A stretch of 64,000 nt of DNA from Salvelinus alpinus (GCF_045679555.1 NC_092094.1:16983112-17047111); one strand, 5' to 3'; numbered from the stretch's first letter, positions 37,001-48,640 are shown. Notes: generated by a model from the sequence alone, not told the origin. A program made the numbers and translations.

Positions 37001-40000
37001 GAGGCCCTCAGTGCTGAACTTCTGAATGTCAGTAAACGGTTATATGACGACAAGCTGTCACTTCACCTTGGAAAAACAGTCCATGTTGCTCGTGTCCAAA
37101 GTGAAACTGAGGAAATCCCTGGATTTTAAGGTGGTAGTAGGTGACTTAGTAGTCACAGCAAAAGTCTGTTAATTATCTTGGATGTGTGCTAGATAACTTT
37201 TTGTGCCATGCTCTCCCCTGTCAGATGGTTATATCCAAAGTGAACCGTAAAATGTGGTTTCTGGCAAGAACCTCCAAATATCTGGATAAGAATGCAATGG
37301 TGGCATTGGTAAGGGCTCTTGTTCAGTGCCACTTTGACTATGGGTGCTCTTCCTGGTACAATAGTGCCCCCAAGATAATTAAAAATAAATTGCAGACATC
37401 TCAGAACAAATTTGTCAGGATTATTCTTAAACTTCCAGGACATACTCATCTTGACCATTCCTGCTTTGAAAGCCTTAGATGGCTCAAAGTGAAGGAGAGA
37501 GTCTCTCAGATGAAATTGTGTCTGGTATATCAGATTGTCCACAGTATGGTATATAACTACTTTAACTCGGTCCGGGATAACCAGAACTATTCCACTAGAA
37601 AGAGTGAAACTGATGTTGTTCCTTTTAGATGTAATAGTGGAATGGGAAAATAACTTTTTTCGTACTCAGCTGCCATTTCTTTGTAATAGTCTTCCAAGGA
37701 ATTTGAAATGTATACCTTCAATGGGTAGTTTCAAATTCTCAATGAAAAAATTGCTAAATAGTTGCATGTTTCAAGTGAGTCATAAGATTATAGTACAGTA
37801 CGTGGCTGAGAAGAAAATACCCGGGATAGCATGTGGTCTGCCGATTGTCTCTCATATTGTGATTGTCTTGTATATATTAGGGATTGACTTGTTTTATATG
37901 TTAGGGGTATGTATGTGAGAGAAGGGAGATGTACCTATCAATTGTTGTTTAATAATAAATTGAACTGTACTAATTAGATAATTTTATGAAACAAACAACA
38001 ATTTTGTCTGTCATTGTGTGTTGCCACTGCAGTTCCTAACTTTGCTGCATTCCCATCTTCCCCCTCCAAAAGGACCACAATGAAAATAAACTGTTAAGCT
38101 TTATTGTGTTATCCTTGATGATCTTTCTTAAATTGTATGTGGAGGCATACATTCTGTATGTATCTAAAAAAAAATATATAAAAAAAAATTGCCAGTCTTC
38201 CAGTTACTTAAAATGTAAAGTATATTTGCGGTGGACATTAATTTGCCTAGCTGAGACCATTGGTCATTTGTAGTTCAGTATCATTACCTGTTTTTGAAGA
38301 GGTTCTGTTTCTGAACTACAGTGACCATACAAGAACACACACACGCAATGGTCTGCTTGCCAGTGCCAGATTATCATCACCATTCATGTGAATGCTGCTT
38401 GGATAGATCTAAGTTTTCCAAAAGCCCCCCCTCCACCACCACCACCACATCGCTCCCTGCGACCATCACTAATCGGTGGCTGAAGCCTGGACTGCATAGA
38501 CCTGCAGGAGGAAATTAGGGCTGTTCCATGTGCAGGGAAACACAGACAGGGCCGTCAGTATCCACTAGAGAACAGGGACATACCTCAGGGCCAGTGTGAG
38601 CATTACATGAGGGGATCCTTCAATATTGATATTAATCAACGGATGACATAATGTGGATATTGCTATAGCCCCTCTCCCCTAACAAAACAACAATAAAATG
38701 CAAAAGAGAGCATGGGTGGTATCGCTACTGTATTTGGCCAGAGGTGTCGTGGGATGGCCAATGCTCTTCTCCAGCTCTCTGCCCAAATCTGTCTGGGCTA
38801 ACGGTTCTGTCCTCTGATGTCTCAATCTAGTTGTGTTTGCAATACTGTACTCCGCCTCCTCTGGTAAATTGTCTAGAAGAAGAGCATTGGTCCATCAGCA
38901 AATTACCCAGAAAAAGCTGACAGTGCAGGTTCTGACAGGCTTTTTTTTCACTGGCAGATTGTCACTGACTTCTATGGTCTAATTAACCTAGCTTCTGTCT
39001 AGTGTGTCTGAGCCATCCCCACACCTCTCCCCTCCCTCTCCCCTCCCACACCTCCCTCTCCCCTCTACCATCTCAAACAAAGTACTGGTTCAAGGGATTA
39101 ATGGCTGCTGTTATTTTGGTCATTGTTTCTGTTGTGATGGCTGTTGTCAGACTTGTCATTGTGGCTGTCTCTAACCTGTGTTTCTCCTGTCCTCTGTACT
39201 GGCTGACAGTATCACCCCGACAAGCAGGGCCCAGATGTGACTGTGACTGAGGCAGAGGAGCACTTACACAGGTTCATTGAGGTCGATCAGGCTTGGAAGG
39301 TCCTGAGCAACCAGGAGACCAAGAGAGCCTACGATCTGCAGTTGCGTGGTAAGTCGTCCTCCTTCCACAGTTCAGAGGAGTCTCTCAGAGGAACACTACA
39401 ATCCGGCTCCGTTAAGAAACATTCACGCTCCCATAATGTACATTACATCTACACTAGCATATTGTACTTCCACTCTCTGATGCTCTTCTTTCAGCCACCA
39501 TCTCATCCCTCTCGTTCTTTTTTAATAGCTCTCCTGTGATTCGTTTGAACATGAAACATGATTTTTCATTTCATTGCACGTTTGGAATTTTATGGTTTTA
39601 TTTATTCTTACTGGTTGGTTCATGCTCAATTAAATTCCATAGCCTTTCCCCTTGGGACCATCCCTTGCTTAATATTTAGTGATAAACAGTGACGCTGTGT
39701 GAAGTCACTAAGGCCACATATAACTAGTGGGACAATTTTGTGTCTGAAAAGGTCACACTAAATGAGGCATGAACCAATCCAGTTTGCATAACTTAAATTC
39801 TATTTCCAAGATTTCCTTGAAACTTTAAAAGTCAGAAGCAATAATGGTCTCTAGTACCGACCATTAAAAACAACTGGCCTGTTTTACGAAGTTTGTTCAC
39901 GTGATCGTTTCTCACTTATCTGGGTGCACAAGAAAGGGCAGAGAGCGTGTTTTGCAAAGACCCTCCTATTCACCCACGCACACAGCCAATAATAAAACAA

Positions 40001-40249
40001 GCAAGAGATTGTGTCGGGCTCCTGACAATGGTTGTTTTCTGCCATCTCTGTCCCTCATAAAATGTTCTTTGGAGGACAGAGGAGGGGAGGAGAGTAGGGG
40101 CTTCTGGGAGGAGAGAATGGGGAAATGTAGGTCAGGCCTGTTACACATGGCCTAGCTTTACATGAAGTGATATGCTCCCCCGTGATCCCAGGAAAGAGGT
40201 TACCCTAGCTAGCTCTCCATTAGGACCTTCAACAACTCTACATCCAGGC

Positions 40250-40306
<57 letters not shown>

Positions 40307-43300
40307 ACGCACCGTTAGCAGGGGAGAGCTCTCATCGCCTTAAGCATTGACATATAGAGTGTCTGTAATAGAAAGAAACCCCTCTCTGGCTCTCATAGAT
40401 GGTATTGACTTTGTCTTCCATTGTATGCTGCCTTACAAAAACCAAACTCCAAAGATTCCCGCCGTAAACACCCTTTTTTAACTGCTTTTTAAATCATTAT
40501 TTTTTCACTCATCCTCTGAATATCTAACATTTATATCTCCATTATGACCTAACAATGAGTAAGAAAGAAGTGAAGGTTGTGTTTTCATTTAACAATCATT
40601 TTTATTTCCAGCATGAATACTTTATATCCAACACACCTTTTTTATAACCCAGACAAATCAGAGTTTCTCTGTTGAATGTGAAACCTGGGCATTTTTTGTT
40701 TGCCGGTCTGTAAGAATATTGGATGTACCTCATGGCTGGTTGCAGGGTGATTGTTGTAAGCATAGCAGAGGTGTAAAGTAGAGGTCGACCGATTATGATT
40801 TTTCAATGCCGATACCTATTATTGGAGGACAAAAAAAGCCGATACCGATTAATCGGCTGATTTTTTTTAAATATTTTTTTACATATATATCATACACACA
40901 CACACATTTTTGAAATAATGACAATTGCAACAATACTGAATGAACAATGAACACTTATTTTAACTTAATATAATACATAAATACACACGCACACAGCTCT
41001 GAAAGTGACAATGATACTGAAGAGTCTGCTTAGGAGACAAATACTCTCAACTGTTTGAATAAAAATAGAGTTTAAGTTACCTGTGATGAATGTTGAAAAC
41101 AAAAACTTTAATTTCTATATGCAGGAAATCCTATTTTAATAATGGGCATGGTAAGAATTGACAACCAAAGTGCGAGTCATAATTCCCATGACACCTAGCA
41201 AAATCTGAAAAGCGGTTCCTTCATTTATTCCATAGGATATTTTTAGATTCACTTAAAATAAGGTCTGTGTTTCGTGTAGGCTTACATCACCGTGCCAATT
41301 TTATAACTGTGTAGATATCCATAGGACAAGGTAACTCTGATCAATATTGGCTAAATATAAGCGAAGATTAAAAAAAAAATTGTAGAGTGGATTTATGAAA
41401 ATATGTTGACAAACGTTACCTTATCCTAGTGAGATTTACACGGGTATCAAAACGTCGAGGCGGTTTAAGCCTGCACGAAACACAGACCTTATTTGAAGTA
41501 GATCAAGACATTCTCTATGGAAGACATGAACGGTAAAATAACGAAGGAACCCCTTTCAAATTCAGCCGCAAGTTATTACAGGAATTATAACGCGTCGACT
41601 ATTTCTCTCTAAACCATATACCTTTGACTAATCCGGAAACTATCACCTCGAAAACAAAACGTTTATTCCGTTCCGTATTTTATCTAACGGGTGGCATCCA
41701 TGAGTCTAAATATTCCTGTTACATTGCACAACCTTCAATGTTGTCATAATTACGTAAAGTTCTGGCAAATTAGTTCGCAAAGAGCCAGGCAGCCCAAACT
41801 GTTGCATATACCCTGACTCTGCGTGCAATGAACGCAAGAGAAATGACACAATTTCACCTGGTTAATATTGCCTGCTAACCTGGATTTCTTTTAGCTAAAT
41901 ATGCAGGTTTAAAAATATATACTTGTGTATTGATTTTAAGAAAGGCATTGATGTTTATGGTTAAGTACACATTGGAGCAATGACAGTCATTGATTGAATG
42001 TTTTTTATAAGATAAGTTTAATGCTAGCTAGCAACTTACCTTAGCTTACTGCATTCGCTAACAGGCAGGCTCCTCGTGGAGTGCAATGTAATCAAAGCAA
42101 GATTGGATCCCCCGAGCTGACAAGGTTAAAAATCTGTCGTTCTGCCTCGTTCCTAGGCCGTCATTGAAAATAAGAATGTGTTCTTAACTGACTTGCCAAG
42201 TTAAATAAAGATTAAATAGAGGTGTAAAAAAAAAAAAAAAAACGGCAAATCGGCGCCCAAAAATACCGATTTCCGATTGTTATGAAAACTTGAAATCGGC
42301 CATTCCGATTAATCGGTCGACCTCTAGTGTAAAGTACTTAAAATCATTTTTACTTAAGTACTACTTAAGTCGTTTTTGGGGATATCTGTACTTTACTATT
42401 TATATTTTTGACAACTTTTACTTCACTACATTCCTAATGAAAATAATTTACTTTTTACTCCATATGTTTTCCCTGCACCCAAAAGTTATTCTTACATTCT
42501 TACAAAATGGTCCAATTCACACACTCAGGAGAACATCCCTGGTCATCCCTACTGCCTCTGATCTGGAGAGGTAGACACTCACTAAACACAAATGCTTTGT
42601 TTGTAAATTATGTCTTGAGTATTGGAGTGTGACCCTGGCTATCTTTAAATTAAAAAAAGAGATTGTCGCTGTCTGGTTTGCTTAATATAAGGAATTTTGA
42701 AATTATTTATACTTTTGATACTTAAGTATATTTTAGCAATTACATTTACCTTTGTTGCTTAAGTATATTTAGAACCAAATACTTTTAGACTTTTACGCAA
42801 GTATTTTACACAAGTATTTTCTCTTATGGTATCTTTTACTCAAGTATGACAATTGGGTGCTTTTTCCACCACTGCCCAATAGGGAGGGTTAGGTAGTAGA
42901 CTAGCAGCGCACAGCTCCCATCTGTCTGGCCGCTGTAGATCTCTGTGGTGTTCAATCAGAGGCAGATCTCCAGTACCTACCAGTAAACAGCACCATAGTG
43001 TTTAATGTTGCCCAGCCATTCAGAAAGACTGGCTCATTCTCCACTGTGATCAAGTGGGGCTGATAATTAAAACAAACACGACTGAAGCCAGCTCAAAGGC
43101 CTGTTTCATCCAGATTTCAGAGGAACTCAGTCAGTCCTTCTGTTGTTTATCAGAGGGAGATGGATGAAACTCTGTTGCTAGGCCCTTTTGAACTTCATCA
43201 TGAGTGGAATGTTTTATCTTCTTGCTCATTAGAAATGAAGGGGGATGGATATTCATCCATTACTATCCCCATGTCTATTACAACTCAGAATGTATAGCCT

Positions 43301-46300
43301 TTCCTTCTTCAAAGTGATATTCAATACCATTACAACAAAGAAATAGTTAAAAGCTGATAGTCTCAAAGCATTAGGAACAAATCCCATGTTGGCTGTCAAA
43401 CTATATCATAAACAACCGGCGTTGCAAATCATTTTGGTACTGAGACCGGGGTTGCATTTTCCTGTGTTTAGGCAGACATGTATGGTAATTACTAGGGATG
43501 GTAATTGTGTTTTGTGGAGGAGGGAGAAGTGTGTGCAGGGTGGATGTGTTCTGCTCCAGGTCTCTGACACACTGTTGGGTGGTCTAGGAGCGATGTGCAG
43601 CCAGACTAATATTAAATCATCTCATTCTTAATGTGCACCACCTCCACCGCCCCATCGCCAAACACAAGGTGGTCGTCTTCCCGGGTTGTTTCAGGGCACC
43701 TTGCAGCAGCCCACTGAAGAGGCATGTGAGGGGCGTGTTTCTCCACCTCCCCAACACTGAGACCAGTGACCTTCATAGATCTCCAACCGCCCGCCACGAG
43801 GCTAAATACATGCTTTAGTTAACACTATCTGCTCTAATTCACTCACAAAACAGTACTTAGGCTATGTAGGCCTGCATCAGGGGTCGGCAACAGGTGGAGG
43901 GATTATTTTTTTTCTCCCTCAATGTAAAAAATAAATACAAATTATGTGTGTATTTTGTGGGGGATTTCAGTTTTTAGTCAAAAAAATCACGAGGAATTCA
44001 GCAAAAAATGAGTTTCATTTATGCCTACCCCTGACCTACATAATTCAAGAAGATTTAAATGGATATTCCCATGAAACTGATTGAGATCAAATTATTGACT
44101 TGTAGATGCAGTTTGAACATTTCACCTGTAAAACGTGAAGAATTATCATTCATGATTGACAGTGATGGCCTTATTTGGTGTTTGAGGGTATTAAAATAAG
44201 AAAAGGGTATTGCGAAAATATGCCTAGGTAGTGGTAGCATTGAGGCATTTTATGCACTTTCTAAAATGATATTCAATAGGCTACATCTTGTCGATACAAA
44301 CTTTGAGAAATGCTGACGTCATAAAAAATGGTGCTCCGACACCTCAAAAAAATAGCAGTTGTTCATGGGACCTGGCAGAGCCTCCTTGGGATCTCTCAGT
44401 AGTGACTGGCTGTCATCTGGGCCTTCTGGGCAGGGTGCATCAACTGGCTGAGTCATGGTCACTCTGACTCCCGCAACACTAGCAAGACTACAGTGTCCCG
44501 TCAAGACTACAGTGTGCAGTGTAGTTGATCTACTTTTGTTCCTTTACAGGTCATTTTGAGGCTTCGATCAGGCATGGACATCTATTTGCCCTGTAGTATT
44601 AGCTTAACTGTTGAAGCACTGTGACAAAGGGTCCCAGTCAATGTATAGCCTTATTTTGTATGATGTATTGAATCACCTAGATGTAGAACTATAATTTCCA
44701 CCTGACCACTGGCAAATTATGGTCTCACAAGATTGCAGTAACAACAACAGAAGTTACACCAATCAAAATGTAAAAAATCTGTCATTTGAGCCTCAGCCGT
44801 AAAATGGTACAGTATATCACCAGGATGAATTAACAGACACCTTTTACTGAGAATTTACTGACACCTTTCCTCATTCTCACTGTACCACTACTTAAAAAAC
44901 TCATGAGAACATCAGGTGAAAATGTATTCACCAAACCTATCCAATGATATCCATACATAGCTGTGAGGTAGGCCACTTAGGCTAGTCTCCTGACTAATTA
45001 AAGACCAGCATTAAAGAGTGGCATCAAAATGTGCTAATTACCGTTTCCTCACAAAGACTAGTGAAGAGGTACTGTACTGCTGGAAATGGAGTGAAGTGTT
45101 AATATCTATTACTGTAGTTGTCTGTCTTTGTTCTTATATTAACAATAGGGCGGCCTATAACGTCAAATGTCTGACACAGTTTGAAGTACAAGATAAGACT
45201 AGGCTATATGCACTATTATAAACCAGGACATTTGGGTCCAGGATGCTGATTGGCTGAAACAGCATTTCAGCCATGTGCATATCAGACAATAATATATTGT
45301 ACCACGGATATAACGAAAAAATACTTGGTAACTGCTCTATTTATGTTGGTAACCAGTTTTAAATAGCATTAAGACACGTGTGTTGCAGTATATGGCCAAT
45401 AAACCACACCCACTCGGGCCTTATTGCTGAAGTGGATACCTTTTTTAAAGGAATATCTGAAAGCATCTTCCCCTAATTTCAATCCATACTGAGACATAGT
45501 TCATCCATCCTTTGCAGGGAGGTATATCTGTATCTTGCATATTCAGCATATTCTAACGTTACCTAAGAGCGTGTCGGAATTGTCACCAAAGATGGCCGCA
45601 CTACTCTGCGTACTTCCACTTCTAATTTCACTTAGTGGTTCTGCGGCGTCTGTCCCTTTCCTGAATTATCACCTCAATATTGAGTGTTGCTTTAAGAGAT
45701 TTCATATATGCACCATTACCAGTGTCCCCACTGTGTCATAGTGGCTGTGAGGGGAAACTGTCCAAACCTATGAATCAATGAACCTAGATAAGATCGGTGT
45801 AGCTTAATCAGTCTCTCCAGGATTATGCGAAAGCAAAATGTTTAGCTAAATCAACAATTCTCTGCATATTACGCACAAAAGTCAAATCAGCGCAATATTA
45901 TCGCATAAAACTGACCCATCACCGCAGTACAAAACGATGTTATTAGAGCATTATCAACCAATCAACGCACATTTAACACATATCGTTCAATCAAGCCACT
46001 CGTCAAACTTTTCCCCTCGTCAGCGCATTTTCACGACAAATTGGACGACAACATCGCATATTTCCATGCAAAATGTCAGAACTGCCACAGGAAAATCAAG
46101 CATTTGCTCCCGAAAATATGCAGTACCAGTCAAAAATGTAGACATATCTACTTATTCAAAGGTTTCTCTTTATTTTTACTATTTTCTACATTGTAGAATA
46201 ATAGTAAAGACATCAAAACTATGAAATAACACGCATGGAATCATGTAGTAACCAATAAAGTGTTTAAACAAATCAAAATGTAGTTGAGATTCTTCAAAGT

Positions 46301-48443
46301 AGCCACCTTTTGCCTTGACAGCTTTGCACACTGTTGGCATTCTCTCACCCAGCTTCACCTGGAATGCTTTTCTAACAGTTTTGAAGGAGTTCCCACATAT
46401 TCTGAGCGCTTATTGGCTGCTTTTCTTTCACTCTGCGGTCCAACTCATCCCAAACCATCTCAATTGGGTTGAGGTCAGGTGATTGTGGAGGCCAGGTCAT
46501 CTGATGTAGCACTCCATCACTCTGCTTCTTGGTCAAATAGCCCTTACACAGACTGGAGGTCTGTTGGGTCATTGTCCTGTTGAAAAACAAATGATAGTCC
46601 CACTAAGTGCAAACCAGATGGGATGATGTATCACTACAGAATGCTGTGGTAGCCATGCTGGTTAAGTGTGCCTTGAATTCTAAATAAATCACAGATAGTG
46701 TCACCAGCAATGCACCATTACACCACCACCTCCATGCTTCACGGTGGGAACCACACATGCGGAGATCATCCGTTCACCCACTCTGCGTCTCACAAAAACA
46801 CGGCGGTTAGAACCAAAAATCTGAAATTTGGACTCATCGGACCAAAGGACAGATTTCCACCGGTCTAATGTCCATTGCTCGTGTTCCTTGGCAAAGCAAG
46901 TCTCTTATTATTATTGGTGTCCTTTAGTGGTGGTATCTTTGCAGCAATTCGATCATGAAGGCCTGATTCACACAGTCACCTCTGACCAGTTGATGTTGAG
47001 ATGTGTCTTACTTGAACTCTGAAGCATTTATTTGGGCTGTAATTTCTGAGGCTGGTAACTCTAATGAACTTATTCTCTGTACCAGAGGTAACTCTGGGTC
47101 TTCCATTCCTGTGGCGGTCCTCATGAGAGCCAGTTTCATCATAGCGCTTGGATTTTGCGACTGAGCTTGAATAAACTTTCAAAGTTCTTGAAATGTTCCT
47201 GATTGACTGACCTTCATGTCTCAAAGTAATGGACTGTCATTTCTCTTTGCTTATTTGAGCTGTTCTTGCCATAATATTTACTTGGGTCTTTTACCAAATA
47301 GGGCTATTTTCTGAATACCACCCCTACCTTGTCACAACACAACTGATTGGCTCAAATGCATTAAGAAGTAAAGAAATTCCACAAATTAACTATTAACAAG
47401 GCACACCTGTTAATTGAATTCCAGGTGACTACCTCATGAAGCTGGTTGAGAGAATGCCAAGAGTGTGCAAAGCTGTCATCAAGGCAAAGGGTGGCTACTT
47501 TGAAGAATATCAAATAAAATATATTTTGATTTGTTTAACAGTTTTTTGGGGGGTACTACATGATTCCATATGTCTTATTTCATGTCTTCACTATTATTCT
47601 ACAATGTAGAAAATAGTAAAAAGAAAAAAAAACTTGAATGAGTAGGTGTCCAAACTTTTGACTGGTTCTGTATAAAAACATATAAACAATCCTGGAGGGG
47701 CTGCCTAATGCCTTCATATTCCTTACCATGTAGACAGAGATTCATGCAAGATCTCAATTGTCTTCCCCAAGAAACTACCATTGAATGAGATCAGAGTCCA
47801 ACATCTCACATCCTCCCATCTACCCTCCATCTGCCTTTCATTTGTGTGCTTTGCCTGTGATACTCTTGAATCTCCTATATCACTCTCTTGAACACTGAAT
47901 GTCACTGGCACAACAGTAGCCTACAAATATTTATCTAAGAGCATCAATGTGATTTTTAAAATCTGTATTTTTCTATTGTCAATTATTGTATCATTGTGGA
48001 GTGACACTTAAAAAAAAAAAAACATTATATATAGATTTGTGACATTTTCATGTTTCTTCTGTCTCAATACAGCCAGCGAACTGAATCAGAGTTGGCCAGT
48101 CGACGCCCATGTCTGTCTGGATGACATGACTTGGGATGATGGTGAGTCAAGACATGGTCATCTTCTTTATCTTTCTTATTTAATCATGATCTCTTCTCTG
48201 CTGCCATTGAAGTCATCGTAGATAGATCCATAAAGTCCTTCTCCACCTGTCTCATCCCATGTGCCCCTTTTCTCTCAGCTGTTTGACATTGTCTGTGTTC
48301 TCTTTTCAGATAACGAGGTGTACACGTATGGCTGTCGCTGTGGAGGGGAATTCTCCATTGGAAGAGAGGAGGCGGAAGGGGAAGAGGCCATTGTGTGCTG
48401 TGATACCTGTTCACTCAGCATAGAAGTCAAGACGACAACCTGA
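24938..48443 (+). CDS. dnajc24: DNAJC24 / DPH4, J-domain co-chaperone of diphthamide synthesis (four spliced exons)
   Basis: Joining 24938-25045, 39210-39348, 48073-48141 and 48310-48443 gives 450 nt: 149 residues plus TGA, the length of the human protein. Residues 1-82 form the J domain. It starts [15 protein letters not shown], has the HPD triad that contacts Hsp70 at residues 38-40, and ends near KRAYDLQLR. Residues 110-145 form a DPH-type (CSL) zinc finger with CRC at 114-116 and CDTC at 136-139; Cys135 is an extra cysteine. In the known family this protein stimulates Hsc70 ATPase, binds iron and supports DPH1/DPH2 in the first step of diphthamide formation on EF2, in the cytosol. Every junction is GT-AG with matching phase (0, 1, 1). 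The ATG is the first in the exon and fits the family N-terminus. Introns are about 14.2, 8.7 and 0.17 kb, and the two long ones are full of transposons. Nothing in the coding sequence looks broken. Confidence 0.95.
25046..26600 (+). other. DNAJC24 intron 1, proximal part
   Basis: Unique-looking AT-rich sequence with a short (GA)n at 26176-26200. No further exon is recognised. Confidence 0.5.
26640..27290. repeat. Dispersed salmonid repeat in intron 1
   Basis: TTGCTAGCTAATTTATCCTA is repeated in related form nearby, followed by CACCCACGTGGGTATAACC and CTTCTATTTTAGCGCCTGGC. I recognise this block as an interspersed salmonid repeat but cannot assign its class. Confidence 0.45.
28507..29070 (+). 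pseudogene. SCAN-domain gag of the Gypsy element, broken
   Basis: It starts [18 protein letters not shown]. After a frame break near 28640 it continues with [39 protein letters not shown] and [13 protein letters not shown]. The helix pattern YxxxKxAILRAYxxxPEAYRQxFR and the Leu/Trp-Cys spacing match the SCAN-like capsid fold of Gmr1-like fish retrotransposons, the accepted ancestor of the vertebrate SCAN domain. Internal stops and a shift leave no intact protein. Confidence 0.65.
29330..29744 (+). pseudogene. Gypsy protease remnant
   Basis: The segment [20 protein letters not shown] then [17 protein letters not shown] resembles the C-terminal half of the Gypsy retropepsin (usual LLGNDLAG, here FSGNNLAG). 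The catalytic D-T/S-G is not seen. It ends [10 protein letters not shown] and a stop. Confidence 0.55.
30360..30505 (-). repeat. tRNA-related insert in hAT copy 1
   Basis: On the minus strand it carries a B-box-like GGTTCGAGCCC. Copy 2 of the hAT lacks this block, so it is an insertion. Confidence 0.45.
31325..31490 (+). repeat. tRNA-derived SINE in hAT copy 1
   Basis: It has the tRNA-like head GTGGTTAGAGCGTTGGACTA, then GAGCTGACAAGGTAAAAATC and CCTAGGCCGTCATTGAAAAT. The tail GACTTGCCTAGTTAAATAAA lies on the other side of the piggyBac-like insertion at 32527. Copy 2 (42077-42210) has the same SINE without its head, so the SINE predates the split of the two copies. Confidence 0.75.
31501..32520. 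mobile_element. piggyBac-like non-autonomous element
   Basis: A 1020-bp block separates the SINE body from its tail. It is flanked by TTAA (31497-31500) and TTAC (32521-32524). The ends CTTCTCTACGGTAG and GTACCCAAGAGAGG are inverted. A TTAA target and C-Y-TCTCT ends fit piggyBac. No ORF of note. Confidence 0.7.
33721..34086 (-). pseudogene. Tc1-like transposase fragment
   Basis: It contains [19 protein letters not shown] (second catalytic Asp block) and [16 protein letters not shown] (third catalytic acidic block). The N-terminal DNA-binding half is out of frame or lost. No intact enzyme. Confidence 0.75.
34501..35853. mobile_element. hAT-type element inserted in the Tc1
   Basis: The left end is AGGGCTGGGCGATAT and the right end is the inverted ATATTTCGCCCAGCC. 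It is about 1.35 kb without a transposase. The TSD is not clean (ATTACATT against ACATCATT). Confidence 0.6.
36014..37975 (+). mobile_element. L2/CR1-like LINE with decayed reverse transcriptase
   Basis: RT blocks in order are [17 protein letters not shown] (36140), [18 protein letters not shown] (36603), [17 protein letters not shown] (36710), [20 protein letters not shown] (36857) with active site LYADDSAQ, and [19 protein letters not shown] (37300). The frame shifts several times and holds a poly-C slip at 36240 and a tandem 42-bp expansion. The endonuclease is absent (5' truncated). It ends in an AT-rich 3' UTR near 37975. Confidence 0.8.
36391..36600 (+). repeat. 42-bp tandem repeat, five copies, in frame within the RT
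   Basis: The unit GAGCAGATTGACAGTTCTAT plus TTCCTTACATAACATACTATAC repeats at exact 42-bp steps, with no mismatches that I can see. It encodes [14 protein letters not shown] five times, just before the LQSGF block. Confidence 0.95.
37980..39205 (+). other. DNAJC24 intron 1, distal part
   Basis: Unique-looking sequence up to the exon 2 acceptor. No repeat or exon is recognised. Confidence 0.45.
39210..39348 (+). CDS. dnajc24: DNAJC24 coding exon 2 (HPD loop)
   Basis: The acceptor is GGCTGACAG. The exon opens with [10 protein letters not shown] and encodes J-domain helices III and IV ([25 protein letters not shown]). It ends in phase 1 at GTAAGT. The HPD motif is intact. Confidence 0.95.
39350..40765 (+). 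other. DNAJC24 intron 2, proximal part
   Basis: Mostly unique sequence with a (TG)n microsatellite at 40252-40305. No exon is recognised. Confidence 0.45.
40252..40305. repeat. (TG)n microsatellite
   Basis: About 27 uninterrupted GT dinucleotides. Confidence 0.95.
40766..42874. mobile_element. hAT-type repeat with another hAT in its left end
   Basis: The left end CAGAGGTGTAAAG (40766-40778) and the body 42335-42874, which ends TTTTTCCACCACTG, form one repeat. The right end inverts to CAGTGGTGGAAAAAG. Motifs such as TACTTAAGT recur in both orientations. The element below sits 13 bp inside it. Confidence 0.65.
40779..42326. mobile_element. hAT-type element copy 2 with perfect 8-bp TSD
   Basis: It starts TAGAGGTCGACCGATTATGA and ends TTAATCGGTCGACCTCTA. 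Both flanks are GTGTAAAG (40771-40778, 42327-42334). It is 1548 bp, the same family as 29879-32664, and lacks the piggyBac-like insertion. Confidence 0.9.
42880..43870. other. Intronic, nothing recognised
   Basis: Unique-looking. Short ORFs at 43386 and 43633 have no domain or splice support. Confidence 0.4.
43878..44033. mobile_element. Short hAT MITE
   Basis: The ends are CAGGGGTCGGCAAC and TGCCTACCCCTG, inverted. The flanks GCCTGCAT and ACCTACAT match 6/8, and both differences are transitions. 156 bp. Confidence 0.6.
44040..45190. other. Intronic, nothing recognised
   Basis: Unique-looking AT-rich sequence. Confidence 0.4.
45190..45425. repeat. Dispersed fish repeat
   Basis: TGCTGATTGGCTGAAACAGC (palindromic core), then GTATATGGCCAATAAACCAC. 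I recognise this as part of a common teleost MITE-like repeat. Confidence 0.5.
45592..45741 (+). CDS. Small ORF with signal-peptide-like start, status doubtful
   Basis: The ATG has a good Kozak context (AAAGATGG). It encodes 49 residues beginning [20 protein letters not shown], a hydrophobic stretch followed by small residues like a signal peptide and cleavage site. The rest ([14 protein letters not shown]...) is unrecognised. It lies in DNAJC24 intron 2 in sense. It could be a chance frame, a first exon of another gene, or a fragment of a gene copy. Confidence 0.15.
   Translation: MAALLCVLPLLISLSGSAASVPFLNYHLNIECCFKRFHICTITSVPTVS
46121..47670 (-). mobile_element. Tc1-like element, defective
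   Basis: The inverted ends are CAGTACCAGTCAAAAATG and CAAACTTTTGACTGGTTCTG, and TA follows the right end. 1550 bp, in DNAJC24 intron 2, antisense to the gene. Confidence 0.88.
46372..47272 (-). pseudogene. Tc1 transposase, broken
   Basis: The ATG at 47272 reads [11 protein letters not shown] and then a stop. HTH text follows ([32 protein letters not shown]). The C-terminal block at 46590-46372 keeps [20 protein letters not shown] with the catalytic Glu. Stops and a deletion in the middle remove the first two Asp blocks from any single frame. Confidence 0.85.
47675..48070 (+). other. End of DNAJC24 intron 2
   Basis: Unique-looking sequence running to the exon 3 acceptor, with an A-rich run near 48010. 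Confidence 0.45.
48073..48141 (+). CDS. dnajc24: DNAJC24 coding exon 3 (linker)
   Basis: The acceptor is CAATACAG and the donor is G then GTGAGT, with phase 1 at both ends. It encodes [19 protein letters not shown] and the acidic TWDD stretch between the J domain and the zinc finger. Human DNAJC24 has a similar linker (VDAQVYLEEMSW). Confidence 0.93.
48310..48443 (+). CDS. dnajc24: DNAJC24 coding exon 4 (DPH-type zinc finger and stop)
   Basis: The acceptor is TCTTTTCAG. The exon encodes [18 protein letters not shown], a Glu-rich loop, then [16 protein letters not shown] and TGA at 48441-48443. The two CxC/CxxC ligand pairs typical of DPH3/DPH4 zinc ribbons are present. Confidence 0.95.
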
Positions 48444-48640
48444 CTGACTGTCTCATTGTTCGCCAGACATCTCTAAATCCTGAAGAACTAGATCAAGGAG
48501 GTTCATAGTTTTCTTTTAATCTACATCCACCGAACACGTGTCCACATTTGAACCTTTTTAATTGGGCCCCCATGGGACCTTGTGCACCTGTCTATTGGAC
48601 AATGAAAGGAAATTTGATTTTGCTCTTTTAAATGTCATGC

